From NCBI GenBank assembly GCA_021157525.1, contig JAGGWK010000023.1:1-44410 (forward strand): DNA of 44,410 nucleotides, written 5' to 3'. A program made the translations under genes and the position numbers. The notes below the pieces were generated by a model that saw nothing but the letters and a program-made list of their open reading frames with translations, was not told where the DNA came from and did not search any database. Each line of letters starts with the position of its first letter. Position 1 is the stretch's first letter. The DNA comes from Candidatus Cloacimonadota bacterium. Its GTDB lineage: Bacteria > Cloacimonadota > Cloacimonadia > Cloacimonadales > TCS61. Below are positions 1 to 8,499 of the stretch, piece after piece.

Positions 1-1
1 A

Positions 2-418
2 GATGAGAATTTTTGCGCTGAACAAACGTATCATTACTGGCTGGAAATCGTCGAGCTGGACGGGTCAACATCGATGGTCGGGCCACAAACCATTACCACA
101 ACCGGGCAGCAAGAGCCGGGAACACCCGCCGTCCCGAAGGTGTATGGTCTCTATCAGAACTATCCCAATCCCTTCAATCCGGATACACAAATCTCCTTCT
201 CCGTACCCGGGACCACTCGTGGTCAATTGGTGATATATACCACCACGGGGCAGGTGGTGAAACAGCTGTTCGATGGAATCATCCAGCCACAGAAAATCTA
301 CACCATCAGCTGGGATGGTACCGACAGCACGGACAAACCGGTTGCATCCGGCCTCTATCTCTACCGGCTCCAAACCGAAAAAGCATCCTATAGCAGACGG
401 ATGATCATGCTGAAATAA
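2..418 (+). CDS. C-terminal part of a secreted protein with FlgD-Ig/T9SS-like sorting domain (partial)
   Basis: The reading frame is open from base 2 with no start, so the gene begins outside the window; about 138 residues are present. The last 90 residues form a typical C-terminal secretion/anchoring domain: the signature NYPNPFNPDTQISF, a beta-sandwich with GQLVIY and GQVVKQL strands, the SGLYLYRL strand, and a basic ending (SRRMIMLK). In Bacteroidetes and related phyla such tails direct export or attachment of surface proteins. The preceding stretch (YHYWLEIVELDGS) is the kind of linker that often comes before this tail. The catalytic or binding part is not visible, so the function is unknown. 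A hairpin terminator follows. Confidence 0.85.
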   Translation, partial: DENFCAEQTYHYWLEIVELDGSTSMVGPQTITTTGQQEPGTPAVPKVYGLYQNYPNPFNPDTQISFSVPGTTRGQLVIYTTTGQVVKQLFDGIIQPQKIYTISWDGTDSTDKPVASGLYLYRLQTEKASYSRRMIMLK

Positions 419-471
419 TCTTCGAAACAGCACGTTCTTCCATGGTGCGAAGAACCAGTATATTGTTAAAA

Positions 472-506
472 ACGGGCTTTTCTGCAATGCGTGAAGCCCG
501 TTTTTT
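472..506 (+). terminator. Rho-independent terminator after the secreted-protein gene
   Basis: ACGGGCTT (472-479) pairs with AAGCCCGT (494-501) around a 14-base loop and is followed by a run of T (501-506). It lies 54 bases after the stop codon. Confidence 0.85.
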
Positions 507-679
507 GCGTTTGGGGTAAGTATGAAAAAAGCGTCAGAGTGTTTTCCTCTACTGCCCCCGTTGTCCAGACAGAAAAACCGTTTGTATAAGTTAACATTCA
601 GCCCGCAAGTGAAGTGATGTATTGACAGAATTTTTACTCAACTTCAGCTTCGTATCCAGTAGAAAAAAGGAGAATGTCG

Positions 680-1120
680 ATGAATATCACCTTTACAGTC
701 AACAACCCGGTAAAAGCCGGCGAGTTATTGGATGTTTTTAAATCCGTGGGGTGGGATAGAAGTGCTCATGATATTGTTGCAGCTTTTGAAAATTCCTATT
801 ATGTGTGTGCATGGGATAGGAAGAAGTTGGTAGGTTTTGCCCGTGCCATATCAGACAGGTATTATTACACCTCCATCTTTGATGTGGTGATTCGCCCAAA
901 ATTCCAGAAAAAAGGTATCGCAAAAATCCTGATGCATATCCTGCAGGAAGAGTTTTCCGGCACCTGTTTCTTTTTGTCATACACCGAAGGTAATCGGGAT
1001 TTTTATGTTAAATGCGGTTTCAAAGACAATCCCGGCTGCATGTACATCCTCAAAGACGGTCCTTCCAAAGCATCCCTGGCTCTTCTGAAACCGGCAACAA
1101 ACCCTTTTGAAAAGCTATGA
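680..1120 (+). CDS. GNAT-family N-acetyltransferase
   Basis: A single-domain Gcn5-type acetyltransferase of 146 residues that would transfer the acetyl group of acetyl-CoA to an unidentified amine. The acetyl-CoA-binding motif is visible as DVVIRPKFQKKGIAKILM, followed by the beta-bulge strand CFFLSYTEGN and FYVKCGF, which matches the usual FYEKxGF. Two start codons are possible, 674 and 680. AGGAG at 668-672 is 7 bases from the second but only 1 base from the first, so 680 is preferred. A TTGACA box lies at 622-627. The stop overlaps the stop of the convergent SUKH-TPR gene by 6 bases. The substrate cannot be told. Confidence 0.88.
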   Translation: MNITFTVNNPVKAGELLDVFKSVGWDRSAHDIVAAFENSYYVCAWDRKKLVGFARAISDRYYYTSIFDVVIRPKFQKKGIAKILMHILQEEFSGTCFFLSYTEGNRDFYVKCGFKDNPGCMYILKDGPSKASLALLKPATNPFEKL

Positions 1121-2380
1121 ATTCTCCCGATCTAAAAGTTCATTGATCCGTTCCATATCCCTCTCCGCTGCGGCCAGATGCCCAAGTTTTCGGTGGGCCA
1201 TTTCTCTGGTAATGAAGGAAGATAGAGAGGCTGGATCCAGAGCTATTGCGCGATTACATATTTCCACAGCTTCTTCCAGAAGTTCCTTTTTATAAAGGAT
1301 GTCAGCATATATCGAAAGTGCCAAAACACTTTTTGGCTCCATCTGCACCGCTTTCTGGCTATAGAGCAGTGCGGTATTCAATTGCCCCACTTTCCCATAC
1401 ATTTTACTTATGATGATATAGCCGTAAGATTCTTCGGGGAACTCCTGGATGGCAGCCAGGCAGGAATTGATCGCTTCATCCACTTTACCTTGCATAAAGA
1501 GCAATTCACCCCGTTCAACCAGAAGGGCGCCACCAATATAGTTTTCCACAGCGGTATCAATGGCTTCGATTGCTGCATCCAATTGACCGAGCTCTGCATA
1601 ACACTGGGAAATGCTGTAATAGAGAAATGGATCGTCGGTGCCTCGTTTTTCCATCCTGTTCAGATAAAAAAGCGCAGAATGAAAATCACCCTTTTCCCGA
1701 TAAGCATTCCCTAATTCGATATAGGCCCGTTCTTCCCGGGGACGGAATTTTAACATCTCACTCCAATAGAGTATTTTTTTATCCGGATCATCAGTATCCG
1801 CAGGGAGCTCACGCCAATCATCATCGGGGAAAAAGTCGCCAAAGAGAGGAGCGTTATCTTCGGGGATGGTCTTCATGGCCCCGCCGGATGTGATGTATGC
1901 TTGCAAAAATGCACCAAAGGATTTTGCTGACATGCCCCATTCCTTGCAGGGTTCTTCGTGAAATGCGTCAAACAGGGGAGCTTCGCCATCAATGAGAGGT
2001 TGGGGAAACACCAGAATCTCACCATTGGGTGCACTGCACACCGGCACCACCGGATACACTGACATCCGGAAAGCGTCCATCTTCCAACCATCCTCGGCAC
2101 GATACCGATATTGATCATAAAGCTCATCGATGCTGAAGATGCGTATCACCTCCTGTTCCAGAGCTTCTATTCCACTTCTCCGGGCAACTGCAACAAGGGC
2201 ATCTGGGCAAATGACCCCACCATTGTGGGCTTGCAGAAAAACTTTATAGGATGCGGGCAAATCGATACCCAACAAGAGTTCAACCCGCTGAATAGTGGCA
2301 AGAGAGACCGGTTCATTAAAATAGCACTTTTCCGGATGCTGCAAAATCAGCTGCTCCAGATTCTTCAATACTGTTTCCAT
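1115..2380 (-). CDS. SUKH (SMI1/KNR4) domain protein with C-terminal TPR repeats
   Basis: 421 residues in two parts. Residues 1-165 look like a SMI1/KNR4 (SUKH) domain: the LPASYKVFLQAHNGG core, then a YPVVPVCSAPNGEILVF strand and a closing SFGAFLQAYI helix. Residues 200-421 hold about six tetratricopeptide repeats, for example AYIELGNAYREKGDFHSALFY, ISQCYAELGQLDAAIEAI and IYADILYKKELLEEAVEICNRAI. SUKH proteins are often immunity proteins against contact-delivered toxins, or general protein-binding modules. No toxin gene is seen nearby, so a scaffold role is equally possible. The start at 2380 has GAGGTGA just upstream; an upstream ATG at 2419 lacks such a site. It is a single-gene unit, convergent with the acetyltransferase. 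Confidence 0.8.
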   Translation of the reverse strand: METVLKNLEQLILQHPEKCYFNEPVSLATIQRVELLLGIDLPASYKVFLQAHNGGVICPDALVAVARRSGIEALEQEVIRIFSIDELYDQYRYRAEDGWKMDAFRMSVYPVVPVCSAPNGEILVFPQPLIDGEAPLFDAFHEEPCKEWGMSAKSFGAFLQAYITSGGAMKTIPEDNAPLFGDFFPDDDWRELPADTDDPDKKILYWSEMLKFRPREERAYIELGNAYREKGDFHSALFYLNRMEKRGTDDPFLYYSISQCYAELGQLDAAIEAIDTAVENYIGGALLVERGELLFMQGKVDEAINSCLAAIQEFPEESYGYIIISKMYGKVGQLNTALLYSQKAVQMEPKSVLALSIYADILYKKELLEEAVEICNRAIALDPASLSSFITREMAHRKLGHLAAAERDMERINELLDRENS

Positions 2381-2436
2381 GTTCACCTCATCATACAAAG
2401 AGCAAGGGATAAAAAGCAAGATACCGATGTCCAGAT

Positions 2437-2462
2437 AAAAAAAGAGGAGCCCATGACTCCTC
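2437..2462 (-). terminator. Terminator of the flavoprotein gene
   Basis: On the minus strand GAGGAG (2462-2457) pairs with CTCCTC (2449-2444), followed by seven T (2443-2437). It sits between the flavoprotein stop and the SUKH-TPR start. Confidence 0.8.
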
Positions 2463-2510
2463 CCTTTTACCGACCTGTTTGCCGTATATTTTTGCAGAAA
2501 ATCTGCCTGA

Positions 2511-3860
2511 TTATATCTGAGCGATAGCGTTTTCTGCGGCTTTTATCAATACATATTTGGTGGGCGCCGAGGTAAGCAATGGATGCGTGCCTACCTGGAA
2601 GCAGACCAGTTCATACACGGTCACATTTTTCTGGATGGCCAGTGCAATCACGTTTATCAGTTCCCCTGCGGATTTGCCACCACATATTTCGCCACCAATT
2701 ACAGCACCATTTTTAGGCGATACAATAAGCTTTACAAGGAGACTGGATGTACCTGGCAAAGTTCCCGGGTGACGGTCAACATCTTCAAACTTACCTACCA
2801 GAAATTCGATATTTGCGGCAGAAGCAGCTTGTTCGATAGCGCCAGCCGAAGCAAATACATGATTGTGGACTTCGGTAGAAAATACCGATAATGTGCCGGC
2901 AAAGTCCCGTAACAGCCGGATGCTGAAGAGGTTGTATCCCAGAATCCGTGCTTCTGCGGTAGCTGTGGATGCCAGCATGATGTTGTCGCTATCACCGGTA
3001 ATAAATCCCTCGGTACTGGAACAATCCCCCACTGCAAAGACATCGGGAGTTTTGGTGCGCAGGTAGCGATCTATGGCGATAGCGCCATTTTCATTGATCC
3101 TCAGACCAGCATCTGCAGCCAGTTTTGTATTTGGTTTGTAGCCGATTGCCGAGATCACGATGTCAGCTGGTAATGTTCTGCCATCAGCCAGTTTCACACC
3201 GGTCACGTGCCCAGCTTCTCCCACTATTTCTGCCACCCGTGTATTGGTAAAAAGTTTCACTTTGGTTTTCCGGATTTGTGAATCTGCCCGAGCTGCCAGA
3301 TCTTCGGAAAAAGCGCGGTAGAGACAGTATTTTTCCATCTCGATAAGAGATACATCTTTGGAGTCATTGGCAGCTAATTGTTCAGCCACTTCCACACCGA
3401 TGAAACCTCCGCCGATCACCACAACAGACTTTGCTGCATCGGTTTTGGCTTTCAGTTTATCGATGGCTGTATAACTTTTTTTGATGTATTCTACGCCATC
3501 CAGATCATACCCTGGTAAAAAGGTGGGTATCGCGGGTATGGAGCCGGTTGCAAAGACCAGTTTATCGAAGCCATAGGTGGCACCGGATAGGGTGGTAACA
3601 ACTTTATTTTTCACATCTACCTTGGTAGCAGGATCCACCAACACTTCTCCTCCGGCATCGATAAAAGGTTTTGGCCCCATTATATTTTTGGATACATCTC
3701 CCAACACGCCAAAGATGTAGGGAATGCCGCAGGGAACCAATCCCTTGGACTCTTCTTTCAGCATCAAAAAACTCTTTCCCGGGTTTTGCTTGATGCCGGT
3801 AACACCGGTGATAATGCCGGATGGCCCTCCGCCTAAGATAATAACATCATACTGTTTCAT
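2511..3860 (-). CDS. FAD/NAD(P)-dependent oxidoreductase, CoA-disulfide reductase / NADH oxidase-like
   Basis: 449 residues of the pyridine nucleotide-disulfide reductase superfamily. The FAD-binding GGGPSG is at residues 11-16, the second Rossmann motif GGGFIGVEVAE binds NAD(P)H, and DVFAVGDC is the second FAD motif. A cysteine in LVPCGIPY sits where CoA-disulfide reductases and NADH oxidases carry their single redox cysteine, so NAD(P)H-driven reduction of CoA disulfide, persulfide, or oxygen/peroxide is likely; the exact substrate is not determined. GGAGG lies 5 bases before the ATG at 3860, which rules out a longer start at 3890. The gene stands alone, with its own terminator and a 331-base upstream gap. 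Confidence 0.85.
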   Translation of the reverse strand: MKQYDVIILGGGPSGIITGVTGIKQNPGKSFLMLKEESKGLVPCGIPYIFGVLGDVSKNIMGPKPFIDAGGEVLVDPATKVDVKNKVVTTLSGATYGFDKLVFATGSIPAIPTFLPGYDLDGVEYIKKSYTAIDKLKAKTDAAKSVVVIGGGFIGVEVAEQLAANDSKDVSLIEMEKYCLYRAFSEDLAARADSQIRKTKVKLFTNTRVAEIVGEAGHVTGVKLADGRTLPADIVISAIGYKPNTKLAADAGLRINENGAIAIDRYLRTKTPDVFAVGDCSSTEGFITGDSDNIMLASTATAEARILGYNLFSIRLLRDFAGTLSVFSTEVHNHVFASAGAIEQAASAANIEFLVGKFEDVDRHPGTLPGTSSLLVKLIVSPKNGAVIGGEICGGKSAGELINVIALAIQKNVTVYELVCFQVGTHPLLTSAPTKYVLIKAAENAIAQI

Positions 3861-3979
3861 AACAGCCTCCATATATTTTTTTATATCCATATCCTATCAC
3901 GATGCAATTAAATTTTATCCATCTGACTTCATGATTTTGCGAGCAATTAATTTAGTTCCCCTTCTTTGTCAATGGCTTA

Positions 3980-3994
3980 TTTGACGGTGTCAAA
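3980..3994. promoter_or_regulatory. Perfect inverted repeat TTTGAC-GGT-GTCAAA, possible operator
   Basis: Six-base half-sites separated by three bases, 119 bases upstream of the flavoprotein start. The form is that of a dimeric repressor site. No known operator consensus was matched with confidence; the regulator is unknown. Confidence 0.3.
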
Positions 3995-4143
3995 GGATGC
4001 GGTGAAAAAATACTTTTCCCGGTTTATCAATATGAATTTACGATCACTTTCAGGAGTGTCATTGGAATATTTCAGGCAGAATTATGCTCACGATATAAGA
4101 GCTTTTTCTTTGCTCTTTGAAAATAGTATTTGGTACCTAAGGC

Positions 4144-4171
4144 AAAGCTCCCTGCCGCAGCAGGGAGCTTT
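4144..4171 (-). terminator. Terminator of the iorAB operon
   Basis: A perfect 12-bp stem (4144-4155 with 4160-4171) around a 4-base loop, 20 bases past the iorB stop. The T tract on the minus strand is short (TTT), so the stem strength carries it. Confidence 0.75.
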
Positions 4172-4191
4172 TGTTATCTGCTACATCTGTG

Positions 4192-4776
4192 TTATTTTAC
4201 TTTATCCGCAGCGATCTTGCGACCGGCATCCAGCGCAGCAATATTGGCATTAACCACCGCTTCGCCTTTGCGCCCGAAGACCTTGGCGATAGTGGTTTTC
4301 AGCCCTTCATAATTCAAGCCAAGCACAAAGCTTGCAGCCCCCAAAATCACGATATTCATCGAACGCGGACTGCCCAGCTCTTTGGCTATGGCATCAGCAT
4401 CAATGAGAAGATGATTTTTCACCTTTTCGGCTTCGGCATACAGAGCAGCTTCTTCCGGATAGTTATTGATATTTTTAAATGGCGTTTTGTTGGTGATTAT
4501 CCATCCTTCTTCCGACAGATAGGGTACATAACGCAGCGCTTCCATGGGCTCTACAGACAAGATCACGTCGCACCGTCCCATAGGAATGAGGTCTGAGTAG
4601 ATAGGCTGATCTGAGATCCGCAGATGTGATTGAACATCGCCACCTCGCTGGCTCATGCCGTGAACTTCCGCCTGTTTCAGGTTCAGTCCCTCTTCGATGG
4701 CTGCAGCGCCAATAACCGACGCAATGGTAAGGATGCCCTGTCCACCAACTCCTGCAAGTATGATATCTTTCTTCAT
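4192..4776 (-). CDS. iorB: Indolepyruvate:ferredoxin oxidoreductase, beta subunit
   Basis: 194 residues, the usual size for IorB, the gamma-domain subunit of 2-oxoacid:ferredoxin oxidoreductases. The N-terminal GVGGQGIL motif and the AEVHGMSQRGGDVQSHLR segment are characteristic. With IorA it converts aryl pyruvates from aromatic amino-acid transamination to aryl-acetyl-CoA, CO2 and reduced ferredoxin in the cytoplasm. It lies 12 bases after iorA; the GGAGGAG ribosome site overlaps the iorA stop codon, so the two are co-translated. A hairpin terminator follows. Confidence 0.93.
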   Translation of the reverse strand: MKKDIILAGVGGQGILTIASVIGAAAIEEGLNLKQAEVHGMSQRGGDVQSHLRISDQPIYSDLIPMGRCDVILSVEPMEALRYVPYLSEEGWIITNKTPFKNINNYPEEAALYAEAEKVKNHLLIDADAIAKELGSPRSMNIVILGAASFVLGLNYEGLKTTIAKVFGRKGEAVVNANIAALDAGRKIAADKVK

Positions 4777-4788
4777 TTCACTCTCCTC

Positions 4789-6381
4789 CTACTTCTTTTT
4801 GCTGGCTTTGCGACGCAAGGTCTGGACGCATTCCCGTCGGGGGATGATCACAGATACACCATTGTAGGCAAATTCTTCTTCGATCACCTTCACGTTTTCG
4901 TCATGAAGCCGTGAGAGAGGAGTTATCACCCGGATGTGTTCTTTTTCGATACCCATACCCATGCAGATTTCTTCCAGCCGATTATGCGCTGTGTAGTCCT
5001 GACCACCAGTCATCCCGGTAGTACTGTTATCAAGGATAATCACTACGATATTGGTTTTATCGTAAATGCAGTCCAGCAAACCTGTCATGCCCGAGTGACT
5101 GAAGGTTGAGTCGCCGATCACGGCAACGGCGGGGAACAATCCGGCTGCGGATGCACCCTTGGCCATCGGGATAGAAGCGCCCATATCCAGGCAGGTGTTG
5201 ATAGCATGATAGGGAGGCATAAAGCCCAGAGTATAGCAGCCGATATCGCTGAACACATGGCCGGGGCCATAGGGTTCGATGGCGGTATTTAAGGCTCTGA
5301 AGGAATCACTGTGAGGACATCCAACGCAGAGTGCTGGTGGACGACCGGTAACCACTTCGGGAACCGGTGCATCGGTGCCTTCGGGCAAGCCCAGGGCGAC
5401 CATTACTTTATTGGGATTCATCTCGCCATCACGACTGAAAGTGCCATCCAGGCGGCCGATGATCTTGGTGTTTGGCATGTAGCCTTTAATCATCTCTTCC
5501 ACCAATGGCTGACCTTCTTCCAGCACCATGATTTTGTCACACTCAGCCATGATACGGTTGATATATGTGCGCGGCAGCGGATATTGACTGATCTTCAGAA
5601 TGGGATAGGGGCAGGTCTTTCCTACGAAAACTTCCTTCAGGTAATTATAGGCCAATCCGCAGGCGATAATGCCCAGGGAAGTGTCTGTGCCTTCTTCATA
5701 CCAGTTAAAGGGAGATTCTTCGGAAGCTTTTTCCATCTCCGGTTGCAAAGCGATAAGGGCTTTGTATTTTTTCCGGGAAAAAGCGGGAAGTAACATAAAT
5801 TGGTTTGGATCCTCCGGCAGTTTCAGCTCATTTTCCGGCATTGGCTCCCGGCATTCAACGCCAGCGCGGGAGTGCGAAAGCCGAGTGGTAAGACGGATCA
5901 TAATGGGTAATTTAAAGTGTTCGGACAGATTGAATCCATGGAAAGCCATATCGTATGCTTCCTGCTGATTTGAAGGTTCCAGGCACGGAATCATGGCAAA
6001 CTTGGCATAAAAGCGGGAATCCTGCTCATTTTGGGATGAGTGCATCGATGGATCATCGGCTACGGCCAGCAGATTGCCACCGTTGGCTCCTACAAAGGCC
6101 GAATTCATAAAGGGATCTGCCGCAACATTTAAGCCCACATGTTTCATGCAGCTCATGGTGCGCTTTCCAGTATAACTCATCCCTACAGTGGCTTCCACAG
6201 CAGTCTTTTCGTTTGACGACCAGGTACGGTGAATATCCCGTTCAGCAGCCAATTCGCTCCTCTGAATATACTCCATAATTTCTGTGGAAGGAGTTCCCGG
6301 ATAGGCAAAACAACCAGACATGCCAGCATCCATAGCACCTTGTGCCAAGGCTTCGTCACCCAGTAACATTAGTTTTTTCAT
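4789..6381 (-). CDS. iorA: Indolepyruvate:ferredoxin oxidoreductase, alpha subunit (lacking the ferredoxin domain)
   Basis: 530 residues. The N-terminal transketolase-like domain has GDEALAQGAMDAG and GYPGTPSTEI-type residues (AYPGTPSTEIMEYI). The C-terminal thiamine-diphosphate domain has VGCPHSDSF, GDSTFSHSGMTGLL and DNSTTGMTGGQ. Typical IorA continues into a C-terminal two-cluster ferredoxin domain; here the protein ends soon after VSVIIPRRECVQ in a basic tail with no CxxCxxC, so that domain is absent. The ATG at 6381 has AGGAG 6 bases upstream; a longer open frame from 6537 has no such support. First gene of iorA-iorB, divergent from tilS. Confidence 0.93.
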   Translation of the reverse strand: MKKLMLLGDEALAQGAMDAGMSGCFAYPGTPSTEIMEYIQRSELAAERDIHRTWSSNEKTAVEATVGMSYTGKRTMSCMKHVGLNVAADPFMNSAFVGANGGNLLAVADDPSMHSSQNEQDSRFYAKFAMIPCLEPSNQQEAYDMAFHGFNLSEHFKLPIMIRLTTRLSHSRAGVECREPMPENELKLPEDPNQFMLLPAFSRKKYKALIALQPEMEKASEESPFNWYEEGTDTSLGIIACGLAYNYLKEVFVGKTCPYPILKISQYPLPRTYINRIMAECDKIMVLEEGQPLVEEMIKGYMPNTKIIGRLDGTFSRDGEMNPNKVMVALGLPEGTDAPVPEVVTGRPPALCVGCPHSDSFRALNTAIEPYGPGHVFSDIGCYTLGFMPPYHAINTCLDMGASIPMAKGASAAGLFPAVAVIGDSTFSHSGMTGLLDCIYDKTNIVVIILDNSTTGMTGGQDYTAHNRLEEICMGMGIEKEHIRVITPLSRLHDENVKVIEEEFAYNGVSVIIPRRECVQTLRRKASKKK

Positions 6382-6528
6382 GTTCGCTCCTTGTGTTATT
6401 ATTACAATTTTGTAAACCAAATTAGAAATGGAGCATTTTCGCACAAGCATTTTGTTTGACACATAGAGGTATAAAGAGAAGTTGGAGAAGAAAAATAATG
6501 AATCAAAGGGTTGAATAAGGATGTGACC

Positions 6529-7962
6529 ATGGGGCAACGAGATTTTTTCTTACTTTTCCAGAGCTATGTGCAAGTAAACAAGCTCATCCAACCTGGTGAC
6601 AAAGTGGTTGTCGGTTTTTCCGGAGGTGCTGATTCCACCGCTCTTTTACTGGCTCTCTCGCATCTCAGAACTTCTATCCGCTTCTCCATTCTGGCAGCTC
6701 ACATCAATTACCATTTGCGGGGAGAAGACTCCATGCAGGACGAAGCCTTTGTGAAGGAATTTTGTTTTAGCCGCAACATTGCTCTGGTGTTAAAGAATGC
6801 ACCAATATCACCGAAGAGCGGTATGGAAGCCAAAGCCCGGGAAATCCGTTTCACCTATTTCAACAGTCTGAAAGAACTCTATCACACCAACAAAATCGCA
6901 TTGGGACACCACAAAGGAGACCAAGCCGAAACGGTGCTCTTTCGACTGATGCGTGGCGCAGGGATAAATGGTCTCAAAGGAATCACACCCAGCAGTGATA
7001 CAATTATCCATCCGCTCCTGCCCTTTTCTCGGGAGGACATCGTAGCCTACCTCACCAGCCAGAAGATATCCTGGCGAGAAGACCTCTCAAACCAGAACAC
7101 TCTCTACAGTCGCAACAAAATCCGCAACGACCTTCTCCCCTGGATTCGCACCAATATCAATCCCAATATCACAGACCAGCTGGCATCTACAGCGACGATA
7201 TTTTATGAAACCGATCAGATTCTGGCCGAGATGGCATCCAGACGAATAAAAAGTGTGATACTCTACCAGGATGAAACCGCCATCCATCTTAACCTCACAC
7301 CACTGCAAAAATGGCGGAGCGTGTTGCGCTTTTATCTGTACCGCAAGGCCTTTGCCCAGCTGGTGGGAGCCAATTCCGATTTTTATCAGAGCCATTTTGA
7401 TGCTATCGAGGCGATGTCTGCATCCAACGGTAGCAAATACATCACCCTCCCACACAATGTTGTGGTGCAGAAACAATATCAGACTATCATATTCAGGGAT
7501 GTATCCGGCATAGAAAAGATAGATGTGAATAACAAAAAAGTGCTCACATCACTGCGCTCCCGGTTTAGCTTTGAAGGATGGCGCATCAGCATGAAAAAGC
7601 TCAAGAAAATGCCTACTAATCGCTATCCCTTTGAAGATCCTTTCATCACCTACATTGATCTGGATGCGATAACGTTTCCTATCACGATACGTCACCGTCA
7701 ATCCGGTGATCGCTTTGTGCCGATGGGGATGAAAAACAGCAAAAAGCTGAAGGATTTTTTCATTGACGAAAAAGTCCCGAAATTTGAAAGAGATAAAGTA
7801 TTGATATTTTGTGATGATGCAAAAATCATCTGGGTGTGCGGTCTTCGCATAGATAATCGGGTAGTGACGACCTCCGACACATCTAATCTTTTACGGATAA
7901 AAGTAGAGCGGGTAGCCACCCGGAAAATGCGGGCTGCCGAGCGAGTGAAAACGAGGAACTAA
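6529..7962 (+). CDS. tilS: tRNA(Ile)-lysidine synthetase
   Basis: 477 residues. TilS adds lysine to the wobble cytidine of the CAU-anticodon tRNA-Ile, using ATP, so that it reads AUA codons. The N-terminal PP-loop SGGADST (residues 30-36) activates the tRNA. The second conserved block reads GHHKGDQAETVLFRLMRG, where most homologues have HHxDDQxET, so one aspartate is glycine here. C-terminal substrate-binding domains follow (VPMGMKNSKKLKDFFIDEKVP). The ATG at 6529 has AGGA 7 bases upstream; a TTG at 6511 is possible but less likely. The stop overlaps the hpt start by one base (TAATG). tilS-hpt-ftsH is a widely conserved order. Confidence 0.95.
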   Translation: MGQRDFFLLFQSYVQVNKLIQPGDKVVVGFSGGADSTALLLALSHLRTSIRFSILAAHINYHLRGEDSMQDEAFVKEFCFSRNIALVLKNAPISPKSGMEAKAREIRFTYFNSLKELYHTNKIALGHHKGDQAETVLFRLMRGAGINGLKGITPSSDTIIHPLLPFSREDIVAYLTSQKISWREDLSNQNTLYSRNKIRNDLLPWIRTNINPNITDQLASTATIFYETDQILAEMASRRIKSVILYQDETAIHLNLTPLQKWRSVLRFYLYRKAFAQLVGANSDFYQSHFDAIEAMSASNGSKYITLPHNVVVQKQYQTIIFRDVSGIEKIDVNNKKVLTSLRSRFSFEGWRISMKKLKKMPTNRYPFEDPFITYIDLDAITFPITIRHRQSGDRFVPMGMKNSKKLKDFFIDEKVPKFERDKVLIFCDDAKIIWVCGLRIDNRVVTTSDTSNLLRIKVERVATRKMRAAERVKTRN

Positions 7963-8498
7963 TGAATAACGACATAAAACGAGTGGCCTTTACCGAAGTT
8001 CAGATACGCAAGCGGGTAGCCGAGCTAGGCGCTGAAATTTCTAGAGATTACAAAGGGAAAAATCCCTTGCTGATCTGCATCTTGCGGGGAGCCGTGGTAT
8101 TTGCTTCCGATCTGCTTCGGGCTATAACCATCCCTGCTGAAATTGATTTCATGGCCCTTTCCAGCTATGGTGCCAGCACGGTTTCGTCGGGAATAGTAAA
8201 GATTAAAAAAGACATCGATGTGGACCTGAAAGACCGGCACCTCATCATCGTGGAAGATATCATAGACAGCGGCTTGACTCTGGATTACCTGAGCAAATAT
8301 CTGGAAAATCACAAACCAGCTTCTGTGAAAATCTGCACCTTTCTCGATAAGCAGGAATCAAGAAAAGTGGACTTGAAAGTCGATTACATCGGCTTCCCGG
8401 TGGAAAATGAATTTGTCGTAGGATACGGATTGGATTTTGCCGAAAAATACCGTAACCTTCCTTACATCGGAATTTTGAAAGAGGAGATTTATACCTAA
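7962..8498 (+). CDS. hpt: Hypoxanthine phosphoribosyltransferase
   Basis: 178 residues, normal length. It salvages hypoxanthine (and usually guanine) with PRPP to make IMP/GMP. The PRPP-binding motif is clear as IIVEDIIDSGLTL, the N-terminal LICILRGAVVFASDL loop matches the family, and GFPVENEFVVGYGLDF near the end holds the purine-binding residues. Its start shares a base with the tilS stop, so the two are translationally coupled. Confidence 0.95.
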   Translation: MNNDIKRVAFTEVQIRKRVAELGAEISRDYKGKNPLLICILRGAVVFASDLLRAITIPAEIDFMALSSYGASTVSSGIVKIKKDIDVDLKDRHLIIVEDIIDSGLTLDYLSKYLENHKPASVKICTFLDKQESRKVDLKVDYIGFPVENEFVVGYGLDFAEKYRNLPYIGILKEEIYT

Positions 8499-8499
8499 C

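Larger units (their letters stand above)
3861..4191. other. Intergenic region between iorB and the flavoprotein gene
   Basis: 331 bases without a convincing gene. It holds the iorB terminator hairpin (4144-4171) and a perfect palindrome (3980-3994). The plus-strand open frame from 3966 runs into iorB on the other strand, lacks a ribosome site and shows no recognisable domain. Confidence 0.6.

Noticed and set aside
522-617. A 31-codon plus-strand frame after the first terminator.
   Set aside because: Weak ribosome site, no recognisable product, short enough to be chance.
3966-4253. A 95-codon plus-strand frame in the gap before iorB.
   Set aside because: No ribosome site, crosses the iorB terminator and runs into iorB on the other strand.
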